Below, in pieces: positions 10,310 through 21,837 of a DNA stretch of 64,000 nucleotides. The stretch comes from Medicago truncatula (lineage: Eukaryota > Streptophyta > Magnoliopsida > Fabales > Fabaceae): contig NC_053048.1 in the NCBI RefSeq assembly GCF_003473485.1, positions 43,582,755 to 43,646,754 on the forward strand, in the 5' to 3' direction. A program made the translations under genes and the position numbers. Under the pieces are notes generated by a model. The model had not been told where the DNA came from and ran no database searches. It saw nothing but the letters and a program-made list of their open reading frames with translations. Positions within the stretch are counted from its first letter, which is position 1, and each line of letters starts with the position of its first letter.

Positions 10310-11172
10310 GGTCATCAAGGCGCATGAATGAATCTAAAGAGAAGAAGACGATGCAAAGAAGGGTAGGAAACACGAAAAAGATATAAAACACCACAAATGA
10401 GAAGAAAAAGACATAAAGAAGATATGGAATCACTATATATGTGCCGTCAACCCTATTGGGAAAATCTTGTGCTATGCATTATTCTGAGCATAAATCAATA
10501 AGCTGATAACTTATCTATGTATTATTTCTTAAAAAAAAAAAAAAAAAAAAAAAGAGTTAGTTAATAATATTCATTTAGCTTTTTCAAAATAAATAAAAGC
10601 TTAACATTTTGCCTTCAGTCAGTTCAGTGGCATCATTCTATATTGTATACAAATAATATACTCTAATGTATCGTACTGTGTAGAGAGTGACTCTTTTAAC
10701 AATAACCGAAAAGGAAAACACTATGTCTTTTCAAATTCACGTCAACAAATTTTATATTTATAATTTCGTCATATTGAAAATTTGTAGTACAATTATACGT
10801 GTATTTTATATGACATAATTGTAGTCTGATAATGTTAGAATATATTAAGTTATGATATAACAAATAATTCATTATTATTTTATTTGTTTTCTAAAGTTAA
10901 AGAGTTGTATAGTTACTAATACTATTAACTAATTTTGAAAAATTAGTCTAATGTTGGATATCATGCATTATAGATTTTTTTTTTTTGAAAGAGTTTCTAA
11001 CAATTTTATGGTATGATTAAGCAATTTGGGATTCTATTTTTATTGATTAAAAAAGCAGCTGATTCAATAATATAAGTAAGACATCACATAATAGATGTTT
11101 TGCATCTTGTAACTGTAAGCTTTTAATTAACTCAAAGAAAAAGAAACAAGTCATTTGGCCCTAAATTAAGCC
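10310..11172 (+). other. Upstream region of the CYP712-like gene
   Basis: Non-coding AT-rich DNA with a poly-A run at 10532-10553. No confident TATA box or other element was assigned. The final 60 bases before the ATG are A-rich, as in plant 5' leaders. Confidence 0.4.
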
Positions 11173-14135
11173 ATGGCTTTTGATGGTGCTACTATTTTCT
11201 TCTACATCTTCTCCTTTCTAGCTTTGCTAATTTTCACATTACTTGTCAACAATAAACGAACCACAAATGGTAGCTCCAAATTTAGACCCCCACCAAGTCC
11301 AAGATCACTACCAATAATAGGCCACCTTCACCATATAGGCTCAGTCATACCAAAATCATTCCAAACACTTTCTCACCAATATGGTCCCTTAATTCAGCTC
11401 AATCTAGGTGCATCAACTTCTATAGTTGTCTCCAATGCACAAGTTGCCAAACAAGTCATGAAAACACATGACCTTAATTTTAGCTACCGACCCCAATTTG
11501 GATCCTCTCATGATTACTTATACAAAGGGTCTTATTTCATCACTGCCCCATATGGTCCATATTGGAGATTCATGAAAAAAATATGCGTTACTAAATTACT
11601 CTCTAGCTCTCAACTTGGTCGCTTCATGCATATTAGAGAGCAAGAATTAGAGAAACTCTTGAAATCTCTTTTGATATGCTCTAATGAAAATAGGTCAACG
11701 GATTTGGGTTTGGACTTTACTACTTTGACCAATAACATCTTGTGTCGTATGAGCATGGGAACCACATGTTTCAAAAAATATAATATTGATCCTGAGGTTA
11801 TTCAATGTTTGGTTAGGGAGTTTATGCATGTAGGAGCTAAATTGAGTATGGGTGAAGTGCTTGGGCCTTTGGGGAAGTTTGACTTGTTTGGTTATGGGAA
11901 AAAGCTTAGGAAAATAGTGGGGGAATTTGACAAGATTTTGGAAGGTTTCTTGAAGGAACATGAAGAGAGAATAAACACTGAGGATTGTCAAGGAGATATG
12001 ATGGATATCCTATTACAAGTGTATAGAAATGAAAACGCTGAAGTGAGGTTAACAAGGAATGATATCAAGGCCTTCTTCCTAGTAAGTTGTTTTACTTAAT
12101 CTTTTATCATCTCATTTCTTTTCATAAATAGAGTTGAATATGTTTTTGTCTCTATAGAATGAATAATTTTTTGTTCGGTCTTCTATAAAAATTCCTTTAA
12201 TTTTATTTTTATTTTTATGAAGAGACCAAACATATTAACCTACAAGTAAGCCTCATCCTACCATCAATCTGCCTATAAACGGCATGTTGGATTAGAAAAA
12301 TGAGTTGAAGATTTCTCTTAGTTCTTTTGACCAAAGAAAAACAAATGAAATATGTAGATCATTATGTAGGGTGACATCTCAACCCACGCAAAAAAAAGAA
12401 AATCTAACATATCAACATGCTCTTGCAAATTGTTTTTAATAGGTTTATGGTGCGGATCGAAATGGGTAGGTGGGTTGGAAATTTCATCCCACCTCGCTAA
12501 AAAGAGTGGATTAATATGGTCAACTAGACGAGTCTATCATATTTTGCCGCTCCTAATGAGGGAGCGACTTGTAGGACGACATTTCATTTGGTATATAATC
12601 CGTTCATGGTTGATGTTAGATGACAATATGATCAAAATTAGTTGAGAAATAAATTCTTAAAAAACGAGGGACTAAGACAAAAAGTAGATAATATTTCACA
12701 CAAATATAATATATATTAGCTCTTATAATTATATCTTAAGTTATTTTCTTATAGACTTATCTTGAAAAAAGTGTATACTACATATATTTTTTGGTTATTT
12801 GTAAAACTACTAAGGTTAGCATTTGATAAAAGTGATTTTAAATAAGTTTGATTATGTCAATATTTAACATTACAATGGGTGTGTAAGAATCACGACGATG
12901 CATCATAATTTTACAAAAATTACATTTTATATATAACTTCTACAAAATCACGAAGGATCAGATAAAAGGAAGAGATTTTAAATAAGTTTGATTACGTCTA
13001 TGTTTGGTATCTTGGTGGTTGTGTAAGAATCACGACTATGCACCATGATTTTGCAAAAGCTACACTTTGTAGGTTTTGTAAAATCAAGAAAGATCGTTGT
13101 AATTTTGAAATACCGTGATATTAAACATACATCATGTAAAATTGATTTGGTTAAATAAAATGGAAAATGGTTTTATGATTTAATTCTTATAAATATTCAA
13201 CATGATTTAATTCTTATAAAAAAATGTGGTTTGGAATGAAAATCAATTTTGCAACCCCACATCCACATCCATATCCATATTTTACTAAAATCACAAGGGG
13301 TTCAATCAAATTTTGTGAATCCAAAGTTCAAACATATACTAAGCACATCATGGGACATAATCAAGTGGCAATGCAAATGCAGGGACATTTTCCTCGCTGG
13401 ATGTGGCCATGGCCATTAAATTAAAATCACATGATATGATCATTATAGTACTTGGTGAGTTCAATTTAATGAGATTATTATACTTGTTTATGCAAATGCA
13501 AGGACATTTTCCTCGCTGGAACAGATACATCCTCAGTGGCAATGCAATGGACCATGGCTGAGATAATGAACAACCCTAAAATATTGAAGAAATTAAGGGC
13601 TGAGATTAATGATGTAGTAGGTACTAATAGATTGGTTAAAGAATCAGACATTCCAAAAATGCCTTACCTACAATCATGTGTGAAAGAAGTGCTAAGACTT
13701 CATCCAACGGCACCGTTTGCTCTTAGACAATCATCAGAAGATTGCAAAATCAACGGCTATGATATCAAAGCTCATACAAGGACACTTGTCAATGTCTATG
13801 CCATTATGAGGGACCCACAATCATGGGTCAACCCTGAAGAGTATATACCTGAGAGATTCTTAGTAGGTGAAGAACATGAACATGAACATGAACATGTGAA
13901 TAAAATGGATGGTGATGATTTTAGGTATATTCCATTTGGATTTGGTAGGAGGGGTTGTCCTGGTTCATCACTTGCTTTAACGGTTATACATTTGACAATT
14001 GCTGGATTGATTCAATGTTTTGAATGGAAAATTAAAGGTGGTGATAAGATTGATATGGAAGAAGGGTCGTCATTTTCTGCTGGATTGGCAAAACCTCTAG
14101 TTTGTTACCCTGTTACTTGTTTTAATCCTTTTTAA
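11173..14135 (+). CDS. Cytochrome P450, CYP712-like (CYP71 clan)
   Basis: Exon 1 is 11173-12081 and exon 2 is 13503-14135, with a 1421-bp phase-0 intron (GT...AG), giving 513 aa. The start ATG sits in GCCATGG context and is followed by an N-terminal membrane anchor (about residues 8-26) and a PPPSP hinge. Motifs are intact: I-helix AGTDTS (308-313), ExxR (EVLR, 365-368), PERF (419-422) and heme loop FGFGRRGCPG with Cys455. The N-terminal half (LGASTSIVVSNAQVAKQVMK, NFSYRPQFGSS) resembles CYP712 more than CYP93; both belong to the same sub-cluster of the CYP71 clan. CYP712 members oxidise terpenoid-type substrates such as triterpenes and strigolactones; the substrate here is unknown. An EHEHEHEH run (427-434) from a GAACAT repeat lies between PERF and the heme loop. 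A CYP93A-like gene follows 2.9 kb downstream on the same strand. Confidence 0.9.
12823..13100 (+). repeat. Diverged tandem duplication in the CYP712-like intron
   Basis: Two units of about 140 bp (from about 12823 and 12966) share blocks such as TTTTAAATAAGTTTGATTA and GTGTAAGAATCACGAC followed by ATGCA. They differ at many positions, so the duplication is old. No coding sense. Confidence 0.7.
13371..13519 (+). repeat. Direct repeat of the exon-2 splice acceptor (decoy acceptor)
   Basis: A 30-base block ending TTTTCCTCGCTGG occurs at 13371-13400 and again at 13490-13519, where it spans the true intron 3' end and the first codons of exon 2. The two differ at one base (G versus A at the eleventh position). 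That change places the upstream AG one base out of register. Splicing at 13382 would shift the frame and reach TAA after 13 codons. Confidence 0.8.
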
Positions 14136-14572
14136 GTTTTATGATTATTGCATTTACCGTATAAGATAAATGTTGTTTAGGAAAATAAAAGTAGTACTAC
14201 TGTTATTACCTTGCATTATGATATGTTCATATGACACCTACCCGTGATGTTAGGTTTTGAATTTTGTGTCATTGTTTGTTGTTATGGTTTATGTATTTGG
14301 AGTTTGGTTTATGCTATAATTTTTTGGCATAAGTTTCCATTATTCTTTTTTTTTTTTTTAAAGGTGTTTCCATTATTCATACTATATAATATCATTTTAA
14401 TGATGCTCTAACAAATCATAAAGCAATAATGAGATTATACTGTCCTGAAGTTTTCGTGAGATTTGTTTCGCTGTATCTATCAATTCCCTAAAAATATCCA
14501 AATAAAATATAAGTCATACAGGTACAGAATTCTCAATAAAAAATATATTAGATTTATTTGTTTCTTTTTTAG
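14136..14572. other. 3' flank of the CYP712-like gene
   Basis: Probable 3' UTR with an AAAATAAAA-type A-rich signal near 14180, then AT-rich spacer. No gene seen. Confidence 0.4.
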
Positions 14573-14573
14573 C

Positions 14574-14715
14574 GTTATAAAAGTATCTTCGGTCCCCTTG
14601 AGTTTAACTCGATTGGTAAAGACAATGCATAATATATATATATGTAAGGTTCAGGGTTGGAACCTTGGACACCACAAAAAAAAAATATCTCTAAAAAAAA
14701 GTGTTATAAAAGTAT
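14574..14715 (+). mobile_element. tRNA-derived SINE with 13-bp target duplication
   Basis: The body 14587-14702 has a degenerate A box (GAGTTTAACTCGATTGGTAAAG) and B box (GGTTCAGGGTTGGAACCTTGG), followed by CACCAC and an A tail. It is flanked by GTTATAAAAGTAT at 14574-14586 and 14703-14715. It belongs to the CACCACAAAA-ending group, like the copies near 43.2 and 46.8 kb. Confidence 0.8.
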
Positions 14716-15640
14716 TTTTTTTATCATATTTACAATGACTTGTTAATATTTCAACGAGTAATGATACTTTTAGACTTATTTTATGACAATTTTCTCTCTC
14801 ATAAATATATTATGTTTTACTTTCTTTATTGTTTTGGTTTTCATATCAATACATACTTTAGTTTTTGAAATTTTTTAATTATCCTATAAATTATCATATA
14901 AATAATTGTTCAAATAACACATCTCTATTTCATCCGTTCAATTAATTTTACAATATCAAGTTAGAGTTTAGAAAAGTTGTTTGTAACATAATCTAAAAAG
15001 ATATTTTGGATTTTATTTCATTAACTATTTTTCTTTTTCTAATGTATTCTTTTGAGCGATAATATATTTAAGTACTTAAGTTATATCTCTACGTCTAGCT
15101 CATCATACTTAAGTTATATCTTACACAGTTAATCCATACAATAACATTATGATCCGACGATGGTTTTGTGATTATAAATCTAGCATTGCGTCTACAATTA
15201 GCATCCATAGATAAAATTATATGTATTCATATCCGTCAGATAAAAAAGTTTTTAATTATCAAGTGTTTTCTAAGTTAAATAATCAATTTTAAAGTTTAGC
15301 GTCGAAAAACATTAATAACAAAAAATTACTCATCAATTACATGAAAATCTTAGTTAATTACACCTAATCTTAACATAAAAGAAAATTAACTACATTTACT
15401 CATGATAGGCTTTATAAAGAGATGAAGAAAAGTTGATGATCCAAGCTCTTGAGTGATCAGCTACTTAACTCTCTTGTTGCGTGTTTCCTCTTCTCAAATG
15501 TGTGTGAATGCCAAAAATCATGACCCGAGTTGCTTTATACATGGGATTGCTTAGAGAATTGACTTTTCTTTAGAGTGAAGTGACTTTCAGCTCATCCCCG
15601 AGGTCATTAAAGTCACATTTAATAATGAAGCGAAATGTTG
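14716..15640. other. AT-rich intergenic spacer
   Basis: No gene or clear repeat ends recognised in about 0.9 kb of AT-rich sequence. Confidence 0.45.
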
Positions 15641-15649
15641 CTCGCTTAC

Positions 15650-16600
15650 TAATTATCTTGCCCTTGTTGTGGGATGGAGGAGGAGACTACTCTTCATGTG
15701 CTCAGGGATTACATTTATGCAATTCAGGTATGACTCAAACTTGTTCTTTTTGATTGGATAAGTGACTTCTTTAAATTTGATTGCAGAAACTGAGTTTTTA
15801 ATAACCTCAGCAAGCATTGGAATGACGTTCGTAACTCTAGGCGGAAGACAAATTTTATGACTACATGTTGTCATTTGTGGAATTGACGAAATAAAACAAA
15901 TTTTGAGAATAATTTTTAAAGATCTGCTAATCCGACTAGTGTCATCCATGCCTTCTCTAGCACCATCGAAGACTGCACCAATTATCTTCATAATGATCCT
16001 TGACATACTAAAACAACTTTCATTGGTTGGAAGCGTTCTCATGAAGGATGGGTTAAACTCAATTGTAATAGGGCATTTAAAGAGAATGGAAATTGTGTGG
16101 GGTGTTGCGGTCTTCTTCAGGATACTAATGATAAATGGCTCAAATAATTTGTGCGCAAGATTGAAGTTTGTGATGCTCTGCATGCAGAAATGTGGGGTGT
16201 GTATTTGGGTTTGGAGCTAGCATGACGTGATGGAGTTTCACATATTCGTCTAGAAAGTGATTCAAAATTGTTTATTAACATGGTTACAAATAATTGCAAG
16301 ACTAGTTGGACGACCACTTCGTTGATTCAGCGTATCAAAAATCTATTAGACGTAGTTGACACTTTGAGGTTCATCATACTTAGCGATAAGACAATAGAAG
16401 TGCGATTAACGTAACTTGCGAATTTCAACCTCACCACAAATTCTTGAAATTTTGTTATTTTAGAAATCCCTCCTAATGAGCTTGATAGTCTTTCTTTTAA
16501 TGATATTTTTGAATTTACATGCTTAAAAATATTCGTTTAATTGTTTAGTTTTTTTCCTTCGAACTTTTGTCCTCTTTTGTGCCAAGAAAAAACGTAACAA
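15650..16600 (+). pseudogene. Decayed LINE RNase H segment
   Basis: Across frameshifts the plus strand reads EEETTLHVLRDYIYAIQV (about 15670), then EGWVKLNCNRAFKENGNCVG (about 16040-16100), then HAEMWGVYLGLELA, GVSHIRLESDSKLFINMVTN and LIQRIKNLL, then a PPNELDSL tail. This is the order of a LINE ORF2 RNase H domain (Asp, Glu and second Asp region partly kept). Many stops show it is dead. Confidence 0.8.
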
Positions 16601-16999
16601 TGAAAAAATTTCAACTATTATCTTTCTATCACCGATTGCAATAGCAGTAGCACACGTTTGTATCTAACTATAGATTACGTCCACGTGCCATTACATGTGT
16701 ACAATATACATTGAACCCGACAAACAGAGCTTTTTTCGCAAACACAGACATTCGGTGACATTTTATATTCTTCCTAGTTTGGAATCAGTCATACGTTTTA
16801 AGAATATGTTGCCGTCCTTGGCCTTCCTAAAAAAACTTGAGAGCAACACATAATCGTCCTTTTCCAAATCAAATAACGAATATGATCAAACACAAACTAC
16901 AATATAAGTTTTTTCCTTCTTATATACATACGATACAATTCAGCAGCGTAACCAACATATTTTCAATTACTTACTACTAAAAAAAAAGGTTACAATAAC
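16601..16999 (+). promoter_or_regulatory. Promoter region of the CYP93A-like gene
   Basis: TTATATACATAC at about 16919-16930 is a plausible TATA box 70-80 bases before the ATG at 17000. ACGTGCCATTACATGTG near 16682 includes ACGT- and CANNTG-type cores. Assignment is by position only. Confidence 0.45.
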
Positions 17000-19083
17000 A
17001 TGGTTGATTACCAAGGTTACATCTTACTTTTCATCATATGGCTAGTATCAACAATTTTTGTAAAAGCCATACTCACAAGAAAATACAAGAAATCGAAGTT
17101 ACCTCCAAGTCCATTATCTTTACCAATCATTGGACATCTTCACCTTATTGGTTCAATACCTCACCAAGGACTTCACAAACTTTCAACAAAATATGGACCT
17201 ATAATACACCTTTTCCTAGGTTCCATGCCTTGTGTTGTAGCTTCCACACCAGAATCCGCTAAAGAGTTTCTTAAAACTCACGAAACCTATTTCTCCAACC
17301 GTCCTCAAAGTTCAGCTGTTGATTATCTAACATATGGCTCACAAGATTTTTCCTTTGCTCCATATGGACCTTATTGGAAATTTATCAAGAAAATATGCAT
17401 GTCTGAACTTCTTGGTGGTAACACATTGAGTCAACTTCTTCCTTTAAGGAGACAAGAGACAACAAGGTTTGTTAGTTTTTTGCTCAAGAAAGGGAAGGAG
17501 AATGAGGTTATTGATGTTGGAAGAGAGCTTTTGAAGTTGTCGAATAACGTTATTTCAAGGATGATTATGAGCCAAACTTGTAGTGAAAATGATGGTGAAG
17601 CTGAAGAGGTGAGGAAGTTGGTGCAAGACACTGTACATCTTACGGGGAAGTTTAATATTTCTGATTTTATTTGGTTTTTTAAGAACTGGGATGTCCAGGG
17701 GTTTAGCAAAGGGTTAGAGGAAATTAGGGACAGGTTTGATTCTATGATGGAGAGGATTATCAAGGAGCATCAAGAAGTAAGGAGGAGGAGAAAAGAAGTT
17801 GGTGGAGGAGAAGGTCAAATTAAGGATCTACTTGATATTTTATTGGATATTCTTGAAGATGAGAGCTCTGAAATCAAATTGAAAATGGAGAACATAAAAG
17901 CCTTCATCTTGGTAAGTGACAAGTGACTCAGATTTACATTATATGCACTCTAGATCGTATTTTGATTTTGTTTTTAAAATATAATTGGCGAACTTGAAAC
18001 ATGAAACTTCTTATCTTGATCTAACGGCCGTGATCATTGATTGACTTAAATAGTCGATATCTAGTTACGTCTACGACCAATATTGCATTTTCCTTTTATT
18101 TACTTATACAATGCCAAACTTGAAAGAAAAAAAAAACTAGCTACACTGTAATAATTGTTGCACTAACTCTTTAAGTAAATACGATAATAGATTCTTTTTA
18201 AAACAATCATCGATCATACTTAACTTACTGCGTCCATATTTTAGATCACAAATGCTTTTTCTCTTTGGATCACTTGACTTTCTAATCTAAATTTTTTATA
18301 TGCTTAAAGTAAATATCAATAACTCATGCTTAAAGTGTTGTGCTTGTCTTCTAATCTAAACATTTTATGACAATTATACCATAATTGAAAGGAGGGACTT
18401 GCAATACAATTTTTTAAACTTGACAAAAAATTGATGATATAACCTTTATGATCTGGCAGGACATATTTATTGCTGGAACAGACACTTCAGCCCTAACCAT
18501 AGAATGGGCACTGGCAGAGCTAATTAACAACCCACATATGATGGAAATAGCAAGACAAGAGATCAATGATGTAGTTGGAAATAATAGAATAGTAGAAGAA
18601 TCAGACATTATCAACCTTCCTTACCTACAAGCAATAGTCAAAGAAACACTAAGGATTCACCCAACAGGTCCATTAATTGTTAGAGAATCATCTGAAAAGT
18701 GCACAATCCAAGGCTATGAGATACCAGCAAAGACACAATTGTTTGTTAATATATGGTCTATTGGAAGGGACCCTAATTATTGGGATAATCCACTTGAGTT
18801 TAGGCCAGAAAGGTTTATTAATGAAGTTGGAAATTTAGATGTGAGGGGTCAACATTTTCATTTGATTCCATTTGGGAGTGGAAGAAGAGCATGCCCTGGA
18901 ACATCATTGGCTTTGCATGTTGTGCAAACAAATCTTGCTGCTATGATTCAATGTTTTGAATGGAAGGTTAAAGGTGGTAATGGGATTGTTAATATGGAAG
19001 AGAAACCTGGGTTGACCCTTTCAAGGGCTCATCCTTTAATTTGTGTCCCTGTGCCTAGATTTAATCATTTTCCTTCTATGTGA
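17000..19083 (+). CDS. CYP93A: Cytochrome P450, CYP93A-like
   Basis: Exon 1 is 17000-17911 and exon 2 is 18460-19083, with a 548-bp phase-0 intron, giving 511 aa. An N-terminal anchor (about 7-25) precedes the [17 protein letters not shown] hinge. Motifs are AGTDTS (309-314), ETLR (366-369), RPERF (419-423) and heme loop [10 protein letters not shown] with Cys449. The [16 protein letters not shown] and [10 protein letters not shown] blocks and the [15 protein letters not shown] run are close, from memory, to soybean CYP93A1, a dihydroxypterocarpan 6a-monooxygenase of glyceollin synthesis. CYP93 enzymes act at the ER on flavonoid, isoflavonoid/pterocarpan or triterpene skeletons; this enzyme's substrate is inferred only at that level. 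The intron lies at the same place as in the CYP712-like neighbour, directly before the I-helix. Confidence 0.92.
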
Positions 19084-19354
19084 TTTTGATCATGTTTAGG
19101 GGAGGAAAAAAAATGCAACTTCATATTGAAAATTTATATTTTTAGTCCTCTTGTTGCTTTGTGGTATTCATAAATCATAACTATCATTTTCTTTGTGATA
19201 TTCATGCTTTGCATAACCAATAACTATCAATGTACCATATGAGTAAATAAAAATACAGTCACATAACCAAACAAGCAATGATCACCGCTCCTGAAAAGTT
19301 AAAAACATTCACAATGAAACACTTACTTGAATATCTATAAAATCGTAGTTCACT
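19084..19354. repeat. 3' flank of CYP93A-like gene and left half of a dispersed repeat
   Basis: After probable 3' UTR, 19241-19330 resembles 41640-41690 and 45390-45430 (blocks around CAAACAAGCAATGATCAC and AAAACATTCA). It is the left part of a repeat that resumes at about 19970. Confidence 0.55.
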
Positions 19355-19968
19355 TGAATAATTTAAATAAGTTTTTAATTTTTATAAATATATTAAATAA
19401 TTTTGCATTATTCCACATTAAAAAAAAAGTGACATGTTTTAGTCACTATAAAAAGTTTTAACATTAGTTTTAGTCCATGTTAAATTGATTTTTTTTTTAA
19501 TTATCCTTGATCTTTTAATTTTTTAAAGACTTTTTGAATACACTAGAACATTCTAAAATGTATTTCCGTGAGAGCTTAGCTCAGTTGGTAGGAATATTAC
19601 ATTTTATATTCAGGTAATTAAATTGTGTGAACTCTAGCCACTAGTCTACTTCTCCAAATTGAATTTTTTTAACATGAAAAGAATGGAATATGATTTTTTT
19701 TAAAAATTTTAAGACAAAAGTAATGAAAATTTGGACTTAAAAATCATAATTTAAAATAAGTTTTTAAGGAAATTTTATAATGTTTTAAACATGTTTGAAA
19801 AAAATCACGCTAAAATTTAAAGTTGTAATTAAATAAATTTGAATTTAGCAACTACTAAAATTTCATGCTGAATTTTTTACAGGGACTAAAACATATCATT
19901 TTTTTATGAGGATTAAAAACGAAATTTGATATATTTATAGAGGCTAAAAACGTATTTAATTCAACTCT
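19355..19968. mobile_element. Foldback MITE with nested SINE
   Basis: The left end (19355-19400, AAGTTTTTAATTTTTATAAATATATTAAAT) is the diverged complement of the right end (19918-19965, ATATTTATAGAGGCTAAAAACG). Inner inverted blocks (GACATGTTTTAGTC / GGGACTAAAACATATC) support it. It interrupts a repeat that is continuous at 41.6-42.0 kb and 45.4-45.8 kb, which argues it is an insertion. Confidence 0.6.
19567..19668 (+). mobile_element. Degraded tRNA-derived SINE inside MITE
   Basis: An A box (GAGCTTAGCTCAGTTGGTAGG) is intact; the B box is lost, replaced by TGTGTGAACTCTAGCC, followed by the CTAGTCTACTT tail also seen in the copy at 3562. No flanking duplication was identified. Confidence 0.7.
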
Positions 19969-20242
19969 TTAATAAAATAAACCATTAAAATGCAAAATTT
20001 TATAAAAAAAATTTGTAAAAAAAAATAAAAAACAGTTTGGCAAATTCAAACCTTTATGTAGGTAATGGTACGTAAATAATATGACTAACTCTTCACACAT
20101 GGTTTGATTGAAAAACATTTTATGTCAACGAGGATCTGAAATGTAAAACGAAAAGAGGATTATAATTGATTTTAAGTCATAATTTGTCATAAAAATTCAT
20201 ATGCATATTGGATGACGTGTGTTATAGATTATTTGAAAAGCT
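19969..20242. repeat. Right half of dispersed repeat shared with 41.8 and 45.6 kb
   Basis: Closely similar to 41745-42015 and 45500-45775, including TTGATTGAAAAACATTTTATG, GATCTGAAATGTAAA, TTATAATTGATTTTAAG and GATGACGTGTGT blocks. Non-coding; origin unknown. Confidence 0.75.
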
Positions 20243-20244
20243 CA

Positions 20245-21775
20245 AGCTGATGGGGAATGGATTTCCTACCGTTAGAGCCGACAATAAATCGAATTTAGTC
20301 GAGAGTAGTTTGGAATTCATATTGAAAGTCGTATACATGAGACGCCATATTACATCACCAATTCTTTCCCAATAATGTTTAAAAAATATGGGTTGGAAGC
20401 CATCAGGGCCAAGAGCTTAATATGACTTCATACTAAACACGGAGCTCCTCTTCCTTAAGGACTAGTGTTGTAAGAGAATCTCTACATTGTTCACTTAAAC
20501 GAGGCATATCATTAACCAATAGAGTATTTGGAGTAGTGGAGTGGTCTACCTCAAATAACTGTTTAAAGTAATTTATGACCTCTGCTTGAACGAAAACATC
20601 ATTAGTACTCCATTGAAAATTTTCAAGAAAGAGACCTTGGATCTTATTTCGTTTTCTCCTTACTAGTGTCTGAGTGTGGAAAAAACTCGTGTTACGGTCT
20701 CCCAGTTTCACCCAATTCTTCCTCGACTTTTGTTACCAAAGGATCTCTTTCTGTCTCAAAACATCATTATATTCTTTTTGGAGTGATGCCTCAATCATGA
20801 TGAGGTGGGTTGAATCAACCGTTTCTAATTTATGTTGCACCTGCTTTAATTTCTCATCAAGAGTACTCCTCCTTTTGTGAATGTCACCAAACACTTCTTT
20901 GTTGAATGTAGTCGCATCTAACCGAACATTCTCAAGACTCACGGGTACAATATGTTCACCTTTATCCCAAGCTTTATAAACTACCGCTGGAAAATCTTTA
21001 TGTGTTAGTCAAGCAGCTTGAAAGCGAAAAGGTCGCACACGTTTAGCTGGAACAAAACCGACACTCCTTAAGAGGATAAGGCGATAGTCGGAATAATTTT
21101 GTGTCAAGTTATCTACAAGGGCCACACGCAATCACCAAGGGCCCTGTCCAACCTTTTTGTTACCTTCAGAATTATTCGTTCCTTACGAGTCCAAGTATAA
21201 GTACTACCCATAGCTCCAAGGTCAATAAGATTTCATTGCTCCATCATATTCGAGAATTTCTCAGCTTGTCTAGCTGTAAAGATGCCCCCCTTCATCTCAG
21301 AGGGATGGAGGACTTCGTTGAAATCTCCTATCACAACCTAATAACTCAAAATATCTTCGCGAATAGAAATAAGACAACTTCATATTTTTCACGATTGACT
21401 AGTTGAGGGCTACCATAAATAGCAGAGCAAAACCACATACAATCAACCTTTTTAATGCAAATGGTGACCGCTTAAAAGTAGACATCTATCACAATAATAT
21501 CATAATCGCAACCTTTACTTTTCAGCACCCAAATACCTCCTGAATGGCCAGACGCTTCAGAGAGAGCGCATATCTCATAACCCAGACGATTTCAAAATAT
21601 CGATGCTTTTGAGAAAGGACATTGAGTTTCCATGAGAAAAATAAAGAGAGGATGATTTTTCTTACCAATTCTTTAGCGTGTCGGCGACCCTCAAGACTAA
21701 GAGGACCTGTGATCTTCCAGCTCAAAATAGTAAGATCTTCAAAATTCATGATAAAACATATATCGTAGTGTGATC
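20245..21775 (-). pseudogene. LINE fragment: endonuclease to start of reverse transcriptase
   Basis: The minus strand starts with MNFEDLTILSWKI (21749), the usual 'ILSWNxRG' start of a LINE ORF2 endonuclease. It continues with an IGDFNEVLHPSEMKGG motif (about 21320-21280), a linker (20942-20733, with LDATTFNKEVFGDIHKRR), the WxKLGDRNTSFFH block (20711) and ends near 20380-20400 with ALGPDGFQP, the beginning of the RT domain. Several frameshifts are present. It has a 5' part but lacks the rest of RT and RNase H, opposite to usual 5' truncation. Confidence 0.82.
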
Positions 21776-21837
21776 ACAACAGTGTCCTCTCACAATGAGG
21801 AGAGAAAAACCAAAACTCTCATAAAGATTAGGGACAC

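Noticed and set aside
12430-12645. 71-codon frame in the CYP712-like intron
   Set aside because: Lies wholly within the intron, shows no domain and has no splice sites fitting the P450 frame.
15653-16183. 176-codon minus-strand frame
   Set aside because: It is the antisense shadow of the decayed plus-strand LINE RNase H segment.
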